64,000 nt of DNA from Campylobacter lari (GCF_004357905.1 NZ_SMTT01000005.1:1-64000), one strand, 5' to 3'. Counted from the first letter of the stretch, positions 53,649 to 63,158 are shown. The notes: generated from the sequence alone by a model not told the origin. A program made the numbers and translations.

Positions 53649-54377
53649 ATGATATGTATAGGAATTCATGGGAGCAATGGTCGCATGGGTAAACAAATTG
53701 AAAATTGTTTACAAGATCAAAAAGATGCTAAAGCAAGTGCATTTTTTTATCAAGGATCAAGCTATGAAGAATTTTTTAACAAATGCGATGTAATAATTGA
53801 TTTTTCTTCCCCGAAAGGTTGTGAGGATTTGTTGTTATACGCAAGAAGCAATCCTAAACCTTTAGTGATAGGTACTACAGGATTAGATGCTAAGCAAAAT
53901 GAGTTAATGCAAAGTGCAAGCATTACTATGCCAATTCTTTATGCTACCAATATGTCTTTGGGTGTAGCTATTTTAAAAAAACTTTCATGTTTAGCAAGTG
54001 AAGCTTTAAGGGATTTTGATATAGAAATACTTGAAATGCACCATAATAAGAAAAAAGACGCTCCAAGTGGTACAGCTATGACTTTAGCACAAAATGTCGC
54101 TAAGGCTAGGAATTTAGATTTGGAAAAGGTTAGAGTAAGTGGTAGAGATGGGATTATTGGTCAAAGAAGTAAAGATGAAATCGCAGTGATGAGCTTAAGA
54201 GGTGGTGATATAGTGGGTTCTCATAGAGTTGGATTTTATAATGATGGTGAATTTATAGAATTAAATCATAGTGCTACTTCAAGAGCTACTTTTGCTATGG
54301 GGGCTATTAGATGTGCTAAATGGCTGGTTTCTCAAGAAAATGGCTTATATGATATAGACGATTGTTTAGGAATTTAA
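53649..54377 (+). CDS. dapB: 4-hydroxy-tetrahydrodipicolinate reductase
   Basis: Lysine and peptidoglycan precursor enzyme, 242 residues. The nucleotide site is GSNGRMG (about 8-14), with DFSSPKG and GTTGLD further on. The catalytic segment is [15 protein letters not shown] (about 130-144). I start it at 53649, where AAAGGA precedes the ATG and the Rossmann strand (MICIGIHG) begins directly. A longer frame from 53553 adds 32 hydrophobic residues over the promoter and is not credible. It is joined to purF without a gap. It matches recalled Cj0197c. Confidence 0.94.
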   Translation: MICIGIHGSNGRMGKQIENCLQDQKDAKASAFFYQGSSYEEFFNKCDVIIDFSSPKGCEDLLLYARSNPKPLVIGTTGLDAKQNELMQSASITMPILYATNMSLGVAILKKLSCLASEALRDFDIEILEMHHNKKKDAPSGTAMTLAQNVAKARNLDLEKVRVSGRDGIIGQRSKDEIAVMSLRGGDIVGSHRVGFYNDGEFIELNHSATSRATFAMGAIRCAKWLVSQENGLYDIDDCLGI

Positions 54378-55718
54378 ATGTGTGCGGTAGTTGGAGTAAT
54401 TAATTCAAAAAATGCAAGCACGGTGGCTTATTATGCTTTATTTGCTATGCAACATCGTGGCCAAGAAGCAAGTGGAATTAGCGTGAGTGATGGTTTAAAT
54501 ATCAAAACTCATAAAGCTAAAGGTGAAGTAGGACAAATTTTTAATACTCAAATTTTAGCAGATTTAAAAGGTAGTATAGCTGTAGGGCATAATCGTTATT
54601 CTACCGCCGGAAATTCTTCTTTGCATGATGCACAGCCTGTTGCAGCTACTTGTTCTTTGGGTGATATTTCTTTAGTGCATAATGGAAATTTGATTAATAA
54701 AGAAGAAGTTAGAAAAGAGTTAATTGATAATGGAGCTATTTTTCATTCTAATATGGACACGGAAAATGTTGTACATTTAATAGCAAAAAGCAAAAAAGAA
54801 ACTTTAAAAGATAGATTTATAGAAAGTCTAATGCAAAGTAAGGGTGCATATTGCTTTATGTTAGCTAGTAAAAATCAACTTTTTGTGGTAAGAGATCCTT
54901 ATGGGGTTAGACCTTTATCTTTGGGAAAATTAAAAGATGGCGGATATATTGTAGCGAGTGAAACTTGTGCTTTTGATTTGATAGAAGCTGAATTTATCCG
55001 CGATATAAAGCCCGGTGAAATGCTAGTTTTTACTCAAGGTAGTGATGAGTTTGAAAGCATTCAAGTTTTTGATAAAACAGATCCAAGAATTTGTGCATTT
55101 GAATATATTTATTTTGCTAGACCTGATAGTATTATAGAAGGTAAAAGTGTATATGAAGTGCGTAAAAAAATGGGTGAAGCCTTGGCTAAAAAATTTAAAG
55201 AAAAAGTAGATTTTGTAGTGCCTGTTCCTGATAGTGGAGTAAGTGCTGCTATAGGTTTTGCGCAATATTTAAAAATTCCACTTGAAATGGCCATAGTTAG
55301 AAATCACTATGTTGGAAGAACTTTCATAGAGCCAACTCAAGAAATGAGAAATTTAAAAGTAAAACTGAAATTAAATCCTATGAAGAAAGTTTTAGAAGGT
55401 AAAGATATAGTGGTGATTGATGATAGTGTAGTAAGAGGAACAACTTCTAAAAAAATCATCACACTTTTAAGACAAGCAGGTGCTAGAAAAATTCATTTGG
55501 CTATAGCTTGTCCAGAAATCAAATTCCCTGATATTTATGGTATAGACACTCCAACTTTTGAAGAGTTAATTTCAGCTAATAAGAGTATCGAAGAGGTTAG
55601 AGAATATACAGGTGCAGATAGTTTGACTTTTTTAGATATTAATGAGCTAGTTTCAAGCATAGGCAATGAAAGAAAATATTCTTTGATTAGTTTTGATGGG
55701 GATTATTTTATTAAATAA
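54378..55718 (+). CDS. purF: Amidophosphoribosyltransferase
   Basis: First committed enzyme of purine synthesis, 446 residues. After Met removal Cys2 (MCAVVG) is the glutaminase nucleophile. HRGQEASGIS, GHNRYSTAG and NGNLIN complete the glutaminase domain. The phosphoribosyltransferase domain has VVIDDSVVRGTTSKKI (about 351-366), which binds PRPP. There is no long propeptide and no obvious iron-sulphur cysteine set. It directly follows dapB and ends three bases from the convergent DUF2393-like gene. It matches recalled Cj0196c. Confidence 0.95.
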   Translation: MCAVVGVINSKNASTVAYYALFAMQHRGQEASGISVSDGLNIKTHKAKGEVGQIFNTQILADLKGSIAVGHNRYSTAGNSSLHDAQPVAATCSLGDISLVHNGNLINKEEVRKELIDNGAIFHSNMDTENVVHLIAKSKKETLKDRFIESLMQSKGAYCFMLASKNQLFVVRDPYGVRPLSLGKLKDGGYIVASETCAFDLIEAEFIRDIKPGEMLVFTQGSDEFESIQVFDKTDPRICAFEYIYFARPDSIIEGKSVYEVRKKMGEALAKKFKEKVDFVVPVPDSGVSAAIGFAQYLKIPLEMAIVRNHYVGRTFIEPTQEMRNLKVKLKLNPMKKVLEGKDIVVIDDSVVRGTTSKKIITLLRQAGARKIHLAIACPEIKFPDIYGIDTPTFEELISANKSIEEVREYTGADSLTFLDINELVSSIGNERKYSLISFDGDYFIK

Positions 55719-55721
55719 TCC

Positions 55722-56252
55722 TTATCTGCATTTTAATTGTTTAAAAATTTTATAACTTTGAAAATGAGGTGGCAATCCTACTTCAAAAGAAAAGTCTTTG
55801 TAGGTATGACCTGATAATTGATTTGCAATGTTAATATTATACGAAACATCTCTTTGTTGTTGATTTGCTTTTTTTATGCTATCAAAATTTTGTTGATTAA
55901 AAATTTCTCCACTGATTGCATGCTTTTTATTATTATCAATAATTCTAAGTTCTAAAAAGCATTCTGAAATTTTAAAATTAGTATCGTTGGTTACTCTACC
56001 TTTTATAATAATACTTTCTGTAGCTAAGCGTCTGTAGGTTGAAAAATTACTCAAACTAGCTTTTTTTGTGTATTGATCTATAGTTAATAGTAAAGAAATA
56101 GTTAAGATTGAGGCTAATATAAAACTTATTATGCAAAAAATTATCATATATTTTTTGTTTTGTATTTTTAAATAGAATAAAATCCAAGTAAGGAAAGTTG
56201 AAGCTAGCATAATAAAAATGATAAGAATATGAAAAAAAGTAAAATATCCCAT
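55722..56252 (-). CDS. DUF2393-like membrane protein, second of a pair
   Basis: A 176-residue protein with two N-terminal helices (about 5-27 and 35-60), followed by a periplasmic beta-rich domain of about 110 residues with alternating strands (ESIIIKGRVTNDT, FSFEVGLPPH). The layout matches the neighbouring gene, and both look like the DUF2393 family of epsilonproteobacteria. I start it at the ATG at 56252, which overlaps the upstream stop by one base; a GTG at 56261 is possible. No function is known to me. It matches recalled Cj0266c. Confidence 0.75.
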   Translation of the reverse strand: MGYFTFFHILIIFIMLASTFLTWILFYLKIQNKKYMIIFCIISFILASILTISLLLTIDQYTKKASLSNFSTYRRLATESIIIKGRVTNDTNFKISECFLELRIIDNNKKHAISGEIFNQQNFDSIKKANQQQRDVSYNINIANQLSGHTYKDFSFEVGLPPHFQSYKIFKQLKCR

Positions 56253-56788
56253 TAAAAACACTTTGAATTAATTTTAATATCAAAATCTTGACCTTCATTA
56301 AAATCGGAAAATTTGGTTTTTAGATTAATAGTTTGGTTGGGACTTATTGTTTTTTCGATAGTGGTAGATTTACTTCTTAATGGTTTTAATAAATGTATTA
56401 AATTTTTAAAAGTATTATTTTCATCGCTTTTTCTAAATACTTCTACTTTTATTTTGCAAAATTTAAAACTTTTTTTAGAAGTATTTGTCAAGCTATAATC
56501 AACACTTAAAGAATTATCATATACAAAAAATTGAGCATTATCTAAGCTAGCTATTCTGGATCTAACTTTAGTATCAATTAAAAAATATCCCAAATACGCA
56601 ATACTAAGTGAACATAAAATTCCTAAAAAAATTATAATAAAAGCAAAAGTAGGTTTGTTTCTAACAATCAAAGCAATAAATAAAGTGATAATGAAAAAGA
56701 ATACAACTAAAGCCATTAACAAAAAATCGATCAAGTGCAAATGAGCTGTATAAAAGATCATTTGCTCTCGGATATGTTGAACATTCAT
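56252..56788 (-). CDS. DUF2393-like membrane protein, first of a pair
   Basis: A 178-residue protein with two helices (about 20-45 and 50-72) and a C-terminal periplasmic beta-rich domain with a sequence like SVDYSLTNTSKKSFKFCKIKVEV when split over two strands (about 93-115). It shares its layout with the following gene, which suggests an old tandem duplication. The ATG at 56788 is preferred over GTG at 56794 because AAGAAG lies seven bases upstream. It follows the SPFH gene after 16 bases. It matches recalled Cj0267c. Confidence 0.75.
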   Translation of the reverse strand: MNVQHIREQMIFYTAHLHLIDFLLMALVVFFFIITLFIALIVRNKPTFAFIIIFLGILCSLSIAYLGYFLIDTKVRSRIASLDNAQFFVYDNSLSVDYSLTNTSKKSFKFCKIKVEVFRKSDENNTFKNLIHLLKPLRSKSTTIEKTISPNQTINLKTKFSDFNEGQDFDIKINSKCF

Positions 56789-56804
56789 TATCACTTCTTT
56801 ATTT

Positions 56805-57875
56805 TTAATTTGCTACTGAACTTGTTCTTTTATTATCTTTGCTATCAACCCAAATATTTGGCACAGCTCCGCCTGGTGTTAAGAAAATTTTAGCATCTTT
56901 ATTGACTTTAAGTGCTTCATTAAATTGCTTTTGGGTTTCAATTTGTTTTAAATCAAGTAAAGGATTATTTAAACTTTTTGCTATTTCTCTATTTGAATAT
57001 GCTTGTGCATCAGCTTCAATTTTTACGGCACTTGCTCTACCTTTAGCACTAATAATAGTTGCATTTGCCTCCCCTTCAGCTAAAGCCGCTTTTTTAAGTG
57101 CTTCTTGGTTAGCTCTTTCAACTTCATATTTAGTTCTTTCAGCTTCTTGTTTAGCAATTTGTACTCTTTCGATTTGTTCTTTTACTTTTATAGGTAAGAT
57201 AATTTCTCTAAGCTGAACTGCTTGAAGCTCAGCAGGCTCATTTGGTTGGCTTTCAATAGTTTTTCTAATACCCTGATCAATTTGCACCGCTATAGTATTA
57301 CGATTTGTTGGAAGCTCTTCTGCGGTGTATTGACCTACAACATTTCTTACAACATCTCTTACTACTGGATCTATGATTTTATTTTCCCAATTAAGCCCCC
57401 ATGTTGCGATAGTTTGAGGAACTTGTAAAGGATTTAATCTGTATTGAACGGTTACATCAATAGATACAGGCAAGCCTCTTGAATCAAGCACTGAAATACT
57501 ATTTTTATTAACAACGCCTGATCCTATTTGTAAATTTTCATTTATTCCTTCGATTGAAGCATAGTTGATTTGTCTTACTCTAGTATCTACGATAGTGATT
57601 TTTTGCAGTATAGGCATAAAAAAATGAAGTCCTGGTTCAAGTGGGGTAGGGCTGTATTTACCTGTAGTGGATTTGATCCCCATTTCCCCTGAATTTACTA
57701 TTGCAAAAGGTTTAAAAAGTGCAAAAACTAAAATAATCGCAATTGCACTATAAATTAATGGGGAAAATTTCCCAAAACCTTTGAAATTAAATTCTGGTGT
57801 TTTGAAGTTTAAATTTTGCTTATTGTTGTTTTGATTGTTTTTTTTATTAAAATAATCATTCAAATCAGCTGGCAT
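56805..57875 (-). CDS. SPFH/prohibitin-family membrane protein
   Basis: A 356-residue protein. A cytoplasmic Asn/Lys-rich start (about 1-35) is followed by one helix (about 37-58), then the SPFH domain (about 60-235; VNSGEMGIKSTTGKYSPTPL, FMPILQKITIVDTRVRQI). A coiled coil rich in Ala, Glu and Gln follows (about 235-300), and a tail. The order is that of prohibitins and HflK, which form ring scaffolds around membrane proteases such as FtsH. A real HflKC pair would need a second gene, which is not here. It is encoded between ilvE and the DUF2393-like pair. It matches recalled Cj0268c. Confidence 0.85.
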   Translation of the reverse strand: MPADLNDYFNKKNNQNNNKQNLNFKTPEFNFKGFGKFSPLIYSAIAIILVFALFKPFAIVNSGEMGIKSTTGKYSPTPLEPGLHFFMPILQKITIVDTRVRQINYASIEGINENLQIGSGVVNKNSISVLDSRGLPVSIDVTVQYRLNPLQVPQTIATWGLNWENKIIDPVVRDVVRNVVGQYTAEELPTNRNTIAVQIDQGIRKTIESQPNEPAELQAVQLREIILPIKVKEQIERVQIAKQEAERTKYEVERANQEALKKAALAEGEANATIISAKGRASAVKIEADAQAYSNREIAKSLNNPLLDLKQIETQKQFNEALKVNKDAKIFLTPGGAVPNIWVDSKDNKRTSSVAN

Positions 57876-57887
57876 TTAGTTCCTTTG

Positions 57888-58802
57888 TTAAATATAAGTT
57901 AGCATAGAAGCGTATTTTTCATTGCGTCCATAAACTATATCAAAATACGCATTTTGAAGCTTTGTCGTTAGCTCACCTCTTTTTCCATCTCCTATAATTC
58001 TTGCATCAATATTATTTATCGGAGTTATTTCTGCTGCAGTTCCTGTGAAAAATGCTTCATCAGCTACATAAACTTCATCTCTTGAAATTCTTTGACGCAC
58101 TACACTTATGCCCAAATCATGTGCAATTTTTAAAACAGTATCTTGAGTGATACTTTTTAATGAAAAATCATTTGGCGGTGTGATTAGCTTATTATCTTTA
58201 ATCATAAAAAAACACTCACCTGTTCCTTCTGCTACAAAACCTTCTTCATCGAGCATTAAGGCTTCCTCATATCCTGCTTCTATAGCTTCATATTTAGCCA
58301 TTTGAGAATTTAAATAATTTGCACTTGCTTTTGCTTTACCTAAGCTAGATTTTACACTATTTCTAGCAAAAGAAGAAATTTTAACCTTAATACCTTTTTC
58401 TAAGCCTTCTTCGCCTAAATAAGCACCCCATTCCCAAGCAGCAATAGCTACCCTAACAGGAGCTTTAGCATGATAAACTCCCATAGTACCATCACCTAAA
58501 AAGATTAATGGTCGCAAATAGGTGTTATTTTGAAAATCATTTGCTCTTAAAAGTTCAACTTGTGCATTTTCAAGTTCTTCTTGAGAAAAAGGAGAATTAA
58601 TTAAAGTAATTTTTGCAGACTCTAAAAGTCTTTTGGTGTGTTCTTTTAATCTAAAAATTGCTAAACCATTTTGTGTTTTATAAGCTCTTGTTCCTTCAAA
58701 AACTGCATTTGCATAATGTAATGAATGTGTTAAAACATGAATTTTTGCATCATCAAAATCAATGATTTTTCCATCCATCCAAATTTTTTTTGCCCTAATC
58801 AT
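57888..58802 (-). CDS. ilvE: Branched-chain amino acid aminotransferase
   Basis: PLP enzyme of fold type IV, 304 residues, for the last step of valine, leucine and isoleucine synthesis. HSLHYANAVFEGTRAY (about 27-42) is diagnostic. The PLP lysine is in GKAKASANYLNSQMAKYEA (about 155-173), and EGTGECFFMI and FFTGTAAEITPI follow. It is the first gene of a minus-strand group with the SPFH and DUF2393-like genes (12-base gap). A -10 box lies at 58833-58838. It matches recalled Cj0269c. Confidence 0.94.
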   Translation of the reverse strand: MIRAKKIWMDGKIIDFDDAKIHVLTHSLHYANAVFEGTRAYKTQNGLAIFRLKEHTKRLLESAKITLINSPFSQEELENAQVELLRANDFQNNTYLRPLIFLGDGTMGVYHAKAPVRVAIAAWEWGAYLGEEGLEKGIKVKISSFARNSVKSSLGKAKASANYLNSQMAKYEAIEAGYEEALMLDEEGFVAEGTGECFFMIKDNKLITPPNDFSLKSITQDTVLKIAHDLGISVVRQRISRDEVYVADEAFFTGTAAEITPINNIDARIIGDGKRGELTTKLQNAYFDIVYGRNEKYASMLTYI

Positions 58803-58832
58803 AACTAAGCCTTTTTGTTGAAAATAAAACTA

Positions 58833-58838
58833 ATTTTA
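58833..58838 (-). promoter_or_regulatory. Candidate -10 box of ilvE
   Basis: On the minus strand TAAAAT, preceded by GA, lies 30 bases before the ilvE ATG, with AAAGG-like bases close to the start. The 100-base gap 58803-58902 also holds the opposing promoter of the tautomerase gene. Confidence 0.45.
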
Positions 58839-58870
58839 TCAAAAATATACTAATAATTACTAGAATATAG

Positions 58871-58876
58871 TAAAAT
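58871..58876 (+). promoter_or_regulatory. Candidate -10 box of the tautomerase-bcp-queH operon
   Basis: TAAAAT preceded by G, 26 bases before the ATG at 58903, with AAGGA at 58892-58896. Confidence 0.5.
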
Positions 58877-58902
58877 TATTATATTTGAAACAAGGAAAAA
58901 TC

Positions 58903-59109
58903 ATGCCAATTATAAATATCAAATTAGCTAAACCAGAATTTAGCAAAACACAAAAAGAAGAGTTAATAGCAGATATTACAGAACTTTTACATACAAAATA
59001 CAACAAGCCAAAGCAAAATATAGTGATCATGTTAGAAGATATTGAGCCATATAATATTGCTTTTGGTGGCGAAAGTGTAGAAAAATTAAGATTGAAAGAT
59101 AAAAAATGA
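58903..59109 (+). CDS. 4-oxalocrotonate tautomerase-family protein
   Basis: A 68-residue member of the tautomerase superfamily. Pro2, exposed when the initiator Met is removed, is the catalytic base, and it is present (MPIINIKLA). This also decides the start at 58903: a TTG at 58885 would hide the proline. AAGGA precedes it. The natural substrate is unknown for campylobacters, which lack the catechol pathway of the founding enzyme. It overlaps bcp by four bases. It matches recalled Cj0270. Confidence 0.9.
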   Translation: MPIINIKLAKPEFSKTQKEELIADITELLHTKYNKPKQNIVIMLEDIEPYNIAFGGESVEKLRLKDKK

Positions 59110-59567
59110 AAGAATTGCAAATTGGTGATAAAGCTCCTGTGTTTGAACTTTTAAATCAAGATGGAGTTAAAATTTCTTTAAGTGATTTCTTGGGTAAAAA
59201 AATTATTTTGTATTTTTATCCAAAAGATAACACCCCAGGTTGTACCACACAAGCTTGTGAATTTAGTCAAAGTTATGAGGATTTTTTAGAGCAAAATGCT
59301 GTGATTATAGGTATTAGTCCAGATAGTGTTAAATCGCATGAAAATTTCATAAAAAAATATGATTTAAAACACACTTTATTAAGCGATAGTGAAAAAGAAA
59401 TTTGTAAACTTTATGGTGCTTGGGGTTTAAAGAAAAATTATGGTAAAGAGTATGAGGGGCTTATAAGATCCACTTTTGTGATTGATGAAAATGGAAAAAT
59501 CTTAAAAATTTATAAAAATGTAAAAGCTAAAGATCATGCTTTTAAGGTGTTAAAAGAATTATGCTAG
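59106..59567 (+). CDS. bcp: Thiol peroxidase, peroxiredoxin Bcp/PrxQ type
   Basis: Peroxiredoxin of 153 residues that reduces peroxides with thioredoxin. The peroxidatic Cys is in PGCTTQACEFS (about 47-57), with the resolving Cys five residues later, as in atypical PrxQ. The FYPKDNTPGC start of the motif and the STFVIDENG segment are typical. Thioredoxin and its reductase are encoded earlier in the window. It overlaps queH by seven bases. It matches recalled Cj0271. Confidence 0.94.
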   Translation: MKELQIGDKAPVFELLNQDGVKISLSDFLGKKIILYFYPKDNTPGCTTQACEFSQSYEDFLEQNAVIIGISPDSVKSHENFIKKYDLKHTLLSDSEKEICKLYGAWGLKKNYGKEYEGLIRSTFVIDENGKILKIYKNVKAKDHAFKVLKELC

Positions 59568-60634
59568 TGCATATTTGCTGTAGCGTGGATAGCCATTATT
59601 TTATACAAGAATTAAGCAAAACTTATCCTGAAGAGAAAATCATTGGGTATTTTTATGACCCAAATATTCATCCATATAGTGAGCATGAACTTAGATTTTT
59701 AGATGTTAAGCGTAGTTGTGATAAATTAGGCATTAAACTTTATAAAGGTGAATATGAGTATGAAAAATGGCTTGAGGGTGTAAAGGGTTATGAAGACGAA
59801 CCTGAAAAAGGCGCAAGATGTCAAATTTGTTTTGATTTTAGAATGCATAAAAGTGTTGAATTTGCTCAAAAAATTGGTGAAAAAAAACTTACAACAACCC
59901 TTTTAACATCCCCTAAAAAAGACTTAGAGCAGTTAAAATTAGCTTTACAAAAAGAATGCGATAAATTTGGTATAGAGTTTTTGGCACCTGATTTTAGAAA
60001 AAATGGAGGCACGCAAAGACAATTTGCCTTAGCTAAGCAAGATATGCTTTATCATCAAAATTATTGTGGGTGTATTTATGCACTTTCTAAACAAAAAGGC
60101 CAAAAAGCTTTTATAGATGAGCTTATGAGTCCTATAAATAAACAAATATTACCTTCAAGCATAGAAGAAAAGATAAAATTTTACAATCAAGTAAAAAAAT
60201 TAGAAAAAAAGGGTGTTAAATTTGAAATTCAAAGAGAGAAATTTTTAAATTATCGCTTACTAAGAGCTTTGATAAAAGAAAACAAAAAAGCCATAAAAAC
60301 TCATGTTTTATTTTATTCTCATTTTAAAAATTCTTACACTAAATTTAGTATTTTAGAAGAGGATTTAAAGTGCTATAAAAGCGTAAAGGATGAGATTAAT
60401 TTATGGAGTTTTGATTATTTAAATAGTTTGTGCAAAATGCGATTTAAAAGTTTTGAAGATTTTTTACAAAATCCTTTAAAAATAGAGCAAGAAATCAAAA
60501 TAAGGCAAAAGCATTTTGGTGCTTATGATCTTTCGCCGGTGATTATTGTTGAAAATATCACAAAAGGCGCTTATGAATTTATAGCAAAAAGTGAAATTTA
60601 TTTTGATAGTAAAGAAAAGATTGTGAAGTTATAA
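59561..60634 (+). CDS. queH: Epoxyqueuosine reductase QueH, long form
   Basis: Last enzyme of queuosine synthesis, acting on epoxyqueuosine in tRNA and unrelated to QueG. It has the QueH cysteine pattern: HICCS (Cys6-Cys7), CQICFDFRM (Cys87, Cys90) and YCGCIYAL (Cys169, Cys171), plus the TLLTSPKKD segment. Its core ends near residue 185, and a further 170 residues, rich in Lys and Phe, follow without a motif I know. At 357 residues it is longer than the short QueH forms, a feature I believe is shared by Campylobacter and Helicobacter. It overlaps bcp by seven bases. It matches recalled Cj0272. Confidence 0.88.
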   Translation: MLVHICCSVDSHYFIQELSKTYPEEKIIGYFYDPNIHPYSEHELRFLDVKRSCDKLGIKLYKGEYEYEKWLEGVKGYEDEPEKGARCQICFDFRMHKSVEFAQKIGEKKLTTTLLTSPKKDLEQLKLALQKECDKFGIEFLAPDFRKNGGTQRQFALAKQDMLYHQNYCGCIYALSKQKGQKAFIDELMSPINKQILPSSIEEKIKFYNQVKKLEKKGVKFEIQREKFLNYRLLRALIKENKKAIKTHVLFYSHFKNSYTKFSILEEDLKCYKSVKDEINLWSFDYLNSLCKMRFKSFEDFLQNPLKIEQEIKIRQKHFGAYDLSPVIIVENITKGAYEFIAKSEIYFDSKEKIVKL

Positions 60635-60664
60635 AACTTAACTAGTTTGTTAATATTTTTTTTG

Positions 60665-60670
60665 TAAAAT
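60665..60670 (+). promoter_or_regulatory. Candidate -10 box of fabZ-lpxA-clpX-mreB
   Basis: TAAAAT preceded by G, after a run of T residues, 33 bases before the fabZ ATG. AAGG at about 60691 serves as ribosome site. Confidence 0.5.
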
Positions 60671-60702
60671 CTGAATTTTGAATATATTTTAAGGCTAAAT
60701 TT

Positions 60703-61143
60703 ATGATAGATGTAATGCAAATTCAAAAAATTTTACCACATAGGTATCCATTTTTACTTGTAGATAAAATCGTAGAATTAAAAAATAAAGAAGTTGTTAG
60801 AGGTTATAAAAATATTAGTATAAGCGACCATGTTTTTATGGGGCATTTTCCAGATCATCCAATTTACCCGGGTGTGTTAATTTTAGAAGGTATGGCACAA
60901 ACTGGAGGGGTTTTAGCATTTGAAAGCATGGATGATAAGGTAGATCCAAGCACTAAAGTAGTATATTTTACAGGCATTGATAATGCTAAATTTAGAAATC
61001 CAGTGCGTCCAGGTGATAGGCTTGATTATGAGATGAGTGTGGTAAAAAATCGTGGAAATATGTGGATTTTTCAAGGAAAAGCTTTTGTTGATGGACAATT
61101 GGTTGCAGAAGCTGAACTTAAAGCTATGATAGTAGATAAATGA
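60703..61143 (+). CDS. fabZ: 3-hydroxyacyl-ACP dehydratase
   Basis: Hot-dog-fold dehydratase of 146 residues in fatty acid synthesis, which also supplies the 3-hydroxyacyl pool used by Lpx[10 protein letters not shown] (about 13-21) and [20 protein letters not shown] (about 47-66) hold the catalytic His and Glu. It overlaps lpxA by four bases, a pairing that is common because the two compete for the same substrate. It matches recalled Cj0273. Confidence 0.96.
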   Translation: MIDVMQIQKILPHRYPFLLVDKIVELKNKEVVRGYKNISISDHVFMGHFPDHPIYPGVLILEGMAQTGGVLAFESMDDKVDPSTKVVYFTGIDNAKFRNPVRPGDRLDYEMSVVKNRGNMWIFQGKAFVDGQLVAEAELKAMIVDK

Positions 61144-61934
61144 TGAGCAAAATTCATCCAAGTGCTGTTATAGAAGATGGAGCTATCATAGCAGATAGTG
61201 TTGTAGTAGAAGCCTATGCTTATGTTGGAAAAAATGCCAATATAGGTGCAAATACTATCATCAAACAAGGTGCAAGAATTTTACCTAATGTAAGCATAGG
61301 TGAAAATTCTAAAGTTTTTTCTTATGCCATAGTTGGAGATATTCCACAAGATATATCTTATAAAGATGAGATAAATTCAGGTGTTATTATAGGAAAAAAT
61401 GCAGTTATTAGAGAATTTGTTACTATAAATTCAGGTACAGCTAAGGGCGATGGTTTTACAAGAATAGGTGATAATGCTTTTATAATGGCTTATTCTCATA
61501 TTGCACATGATTGTTTGCTTGGAGATAATATTATTTTAGCAAATAATGCTACTTTAGCAGGTCATGTGGAACTTGGAGATTATACTGTGGTAGGTGGACT
61601 TACTCCAATACATCAGTTTGTTAAGGTAGGTGAGGGGTGTATGATAGCAGGTGCTAGTGCGCTTTCTCAAGATGTGGTGCCATTTTGCTTAGCTGAAGGA
61701 AATCGAGCAAGTATTAGAAGTTTAAATTTAGTAGGCATTAGAAGACGCTTTGATAAAGAAGAGGTGGATGTTTTAAGCAAGGCTTTTAAATTTTTATTCA
61801 GACAAGGAAGTTTAAAAGATAATGCTTTAAGTTTGCTAGAAAATACTTCTAGTGAAAATGTGAAAAAAATGTGTAATTTTATCTTAGAAACAAAAAGAGG
61901 AATTCCTATATATAAGGAAAAAAATCATGGTTAA
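61140..61934 (+). CDS. lpxA: UDP-N-acetylglucosamine acyltransferase
   Basis: First step of lipid A synthesis, 264 residues. The first two thirds form hexapeptide repeats of a left-handed beta helix ([20 protein letters not shown] when split at strands), with the catalytic His in [12 protein letters not shown] (about 118-129). The C-terminal helical domain has the RGIPIYK-like end. ATG codons at 61140 and 61143 are both possible. It overlaps fabZ by four and clpX by eight bases. It matches recalled Cj0274. Confidence 0.95.
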   Translation: MMSKIHPSAVIEDGAIIADSVVVEAYAYVGKNANIGANTIIKQGARILPNVSIGENSKVFSYAIVGDIPQDISYKDEINSGVIIGKNAVIREFVTINSGTAKGDGFTRIGDNAFIMAYSHIAHDCLLGDNIILANNATLAGHVELGDYTVVGGLTPIHQFVKVGEGCMIAGASALSQDVVPFCLAEGNRASIRSLNLVGIRRRFDKEEVDVLSKAFKFLFRQGSLKDNALSLLENTSSENVKKMCNFILETKRGIPIYKEKNHG

Positions 61935-63156
61935 AAGATGTAGTTTTTGCAATGAAATAGAAACAAGTGAAAGAAGAATTTTAGTAAATGATTATAATAA
62001 TGCCTTTATATGTGAGTATTGTGCCGAAAGTGCTTGCAATATTTTCTTTGGAGAGGAAAAAGAATTAAAAAATAAAGAAGTTGATAAAGAAAATTTTAAA
62101 GATATTACTCCTAAGGAATTAAAAGCATATTTAGATAAATATGTTATCGGGCAAGATAGAGCTAAAAAAATCTTTAGTGTAGGGGTGTATAATCACTACA
62201 AAAGGCTTTTTAGATCTGACTTAGAAGATGATGATACAGAATTAGCAAAATCAAATATTTTATTAGTAGGCCCAACGGGAAGTGGAAAAACTTTACTAGC
62301 ACAGACTTTAGCTAGATTTTTAGATGTTCCTATCGCAATTTGTGATGCGACTTCTTTAACTGAAGCGGGTTATGTGGGAGAAGATGTTGAAAATATCCTT
62401 ACTCGTCTTTTACAAGCTGCTGATGGAGATGTGCAAAGAGCACAAAAAGGGATTATATTTATCGATGAGATAGATAAAATCGCAAGAATGGGTGAAAATC
62501 GCTCCATTACAAGAGATGTAAGTGGTGAGGGCGTGCAACAAGCCTTACTCAAAATTATCGAAGGATCTTTGGTAAATATCCCACCAAAAGGCGGTAGAAA
62601 ACACCCAAATCAAGATTTTATACAAATAGATACAACTAATATTTTATTTGTGTGTGGCGGGGCTTTTGATGGTATTAGTGATATTATTAAAAGAAAATTA
62701 GGCGATAATGTCATGGGCTTTTTTACTGATGATAAAAAAGATGAAAAAGAAGCTTTACTTCAAAGACTAGAGCCTGATGATTTGGTGCATTTTGGGCTTA
62801 TTCCTGAACTTATAGGAAGATTGCATGTGCTTGCTTCTTTAGAAGAGCTTGATGAGGAAAGCATGGTGCGTATTTTAACTGAGCCAAAAAATGCCATTAT
62901 TAAGCAATATCAAAAACTTTTTGCTATTGACAATGTGGAATTAAAATTTGAAGATGAAGCGCTAAGAGAGATTGCTAAGCTTTCGCTAGAGCGTAAAACA
63001 GGTGCTAGAGGTTTAAGAAGTATTATTGAAGAAATGATGGTAGATTTGATGTTTGATTTGCCAGAGTATAATGGATATAGCATAGTAATTACTAAAGAAG
63101 TGATCAAAGAAGGTGCAAAACCTTTATTTATAAAAAATAAAAAAGTTAAAGGCTGA
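61927..63156 (+). CDS. clpX: ClpX, ATPase subunit of the Clp protease
   Basis: AAA+ unfoldase of 409 residues that feeds substrates to ClpP. The N-terminal zinc finger is CSFCNE and CEYCAESAC (about 5-37). Walker A is GPTGSGKT (about 114-121), Walker [10 protein letters not shown], and [16 protein letters not shown] and the [11 protein letters not shown] sensor-2 segment follow. The usual LGF-type loop that docks on ClpP appears as LGDNVMGFF. It is followed after two bases by mreB. It matches recalled Cj0275. Confidence 0.96.
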   Translation: MVKRCSFCNEIETSERRILVNDYNNAFICEYCAESACNIFFGEEKELKNKEVDKENFKDITPKELKAYLDKYVIGQDRAKKIFSVGVYNHYKRLFRSDLEDDDTELAKSNILLVGPTGSGKTLLAQTLARFLDVPIAICDATSLTEAGYVGEDVENILTRLLQAADGDVQRAQKGIIFIDEIDKIARMGENRSITRDVSGEGVQQALLKIIEGSLVNIPPKGGRKHPNQDFIQIDTTNILFVCGGAFDGISDIIKRKLGDNVMGFFTDDKKDEKEALLQRLEPDDLVHFGLIPELIGRLHVLASLEELDEESMVRILTEPKNAIIKQYQKLFAIDNVELKFEDEALREIAKLSLERKTGARGLRSIIEEMMVDLMFDLPEYNGYSIVITKEVIKEGAKPLFIKNKKVKG

Positions 63157-63158
63157 GA

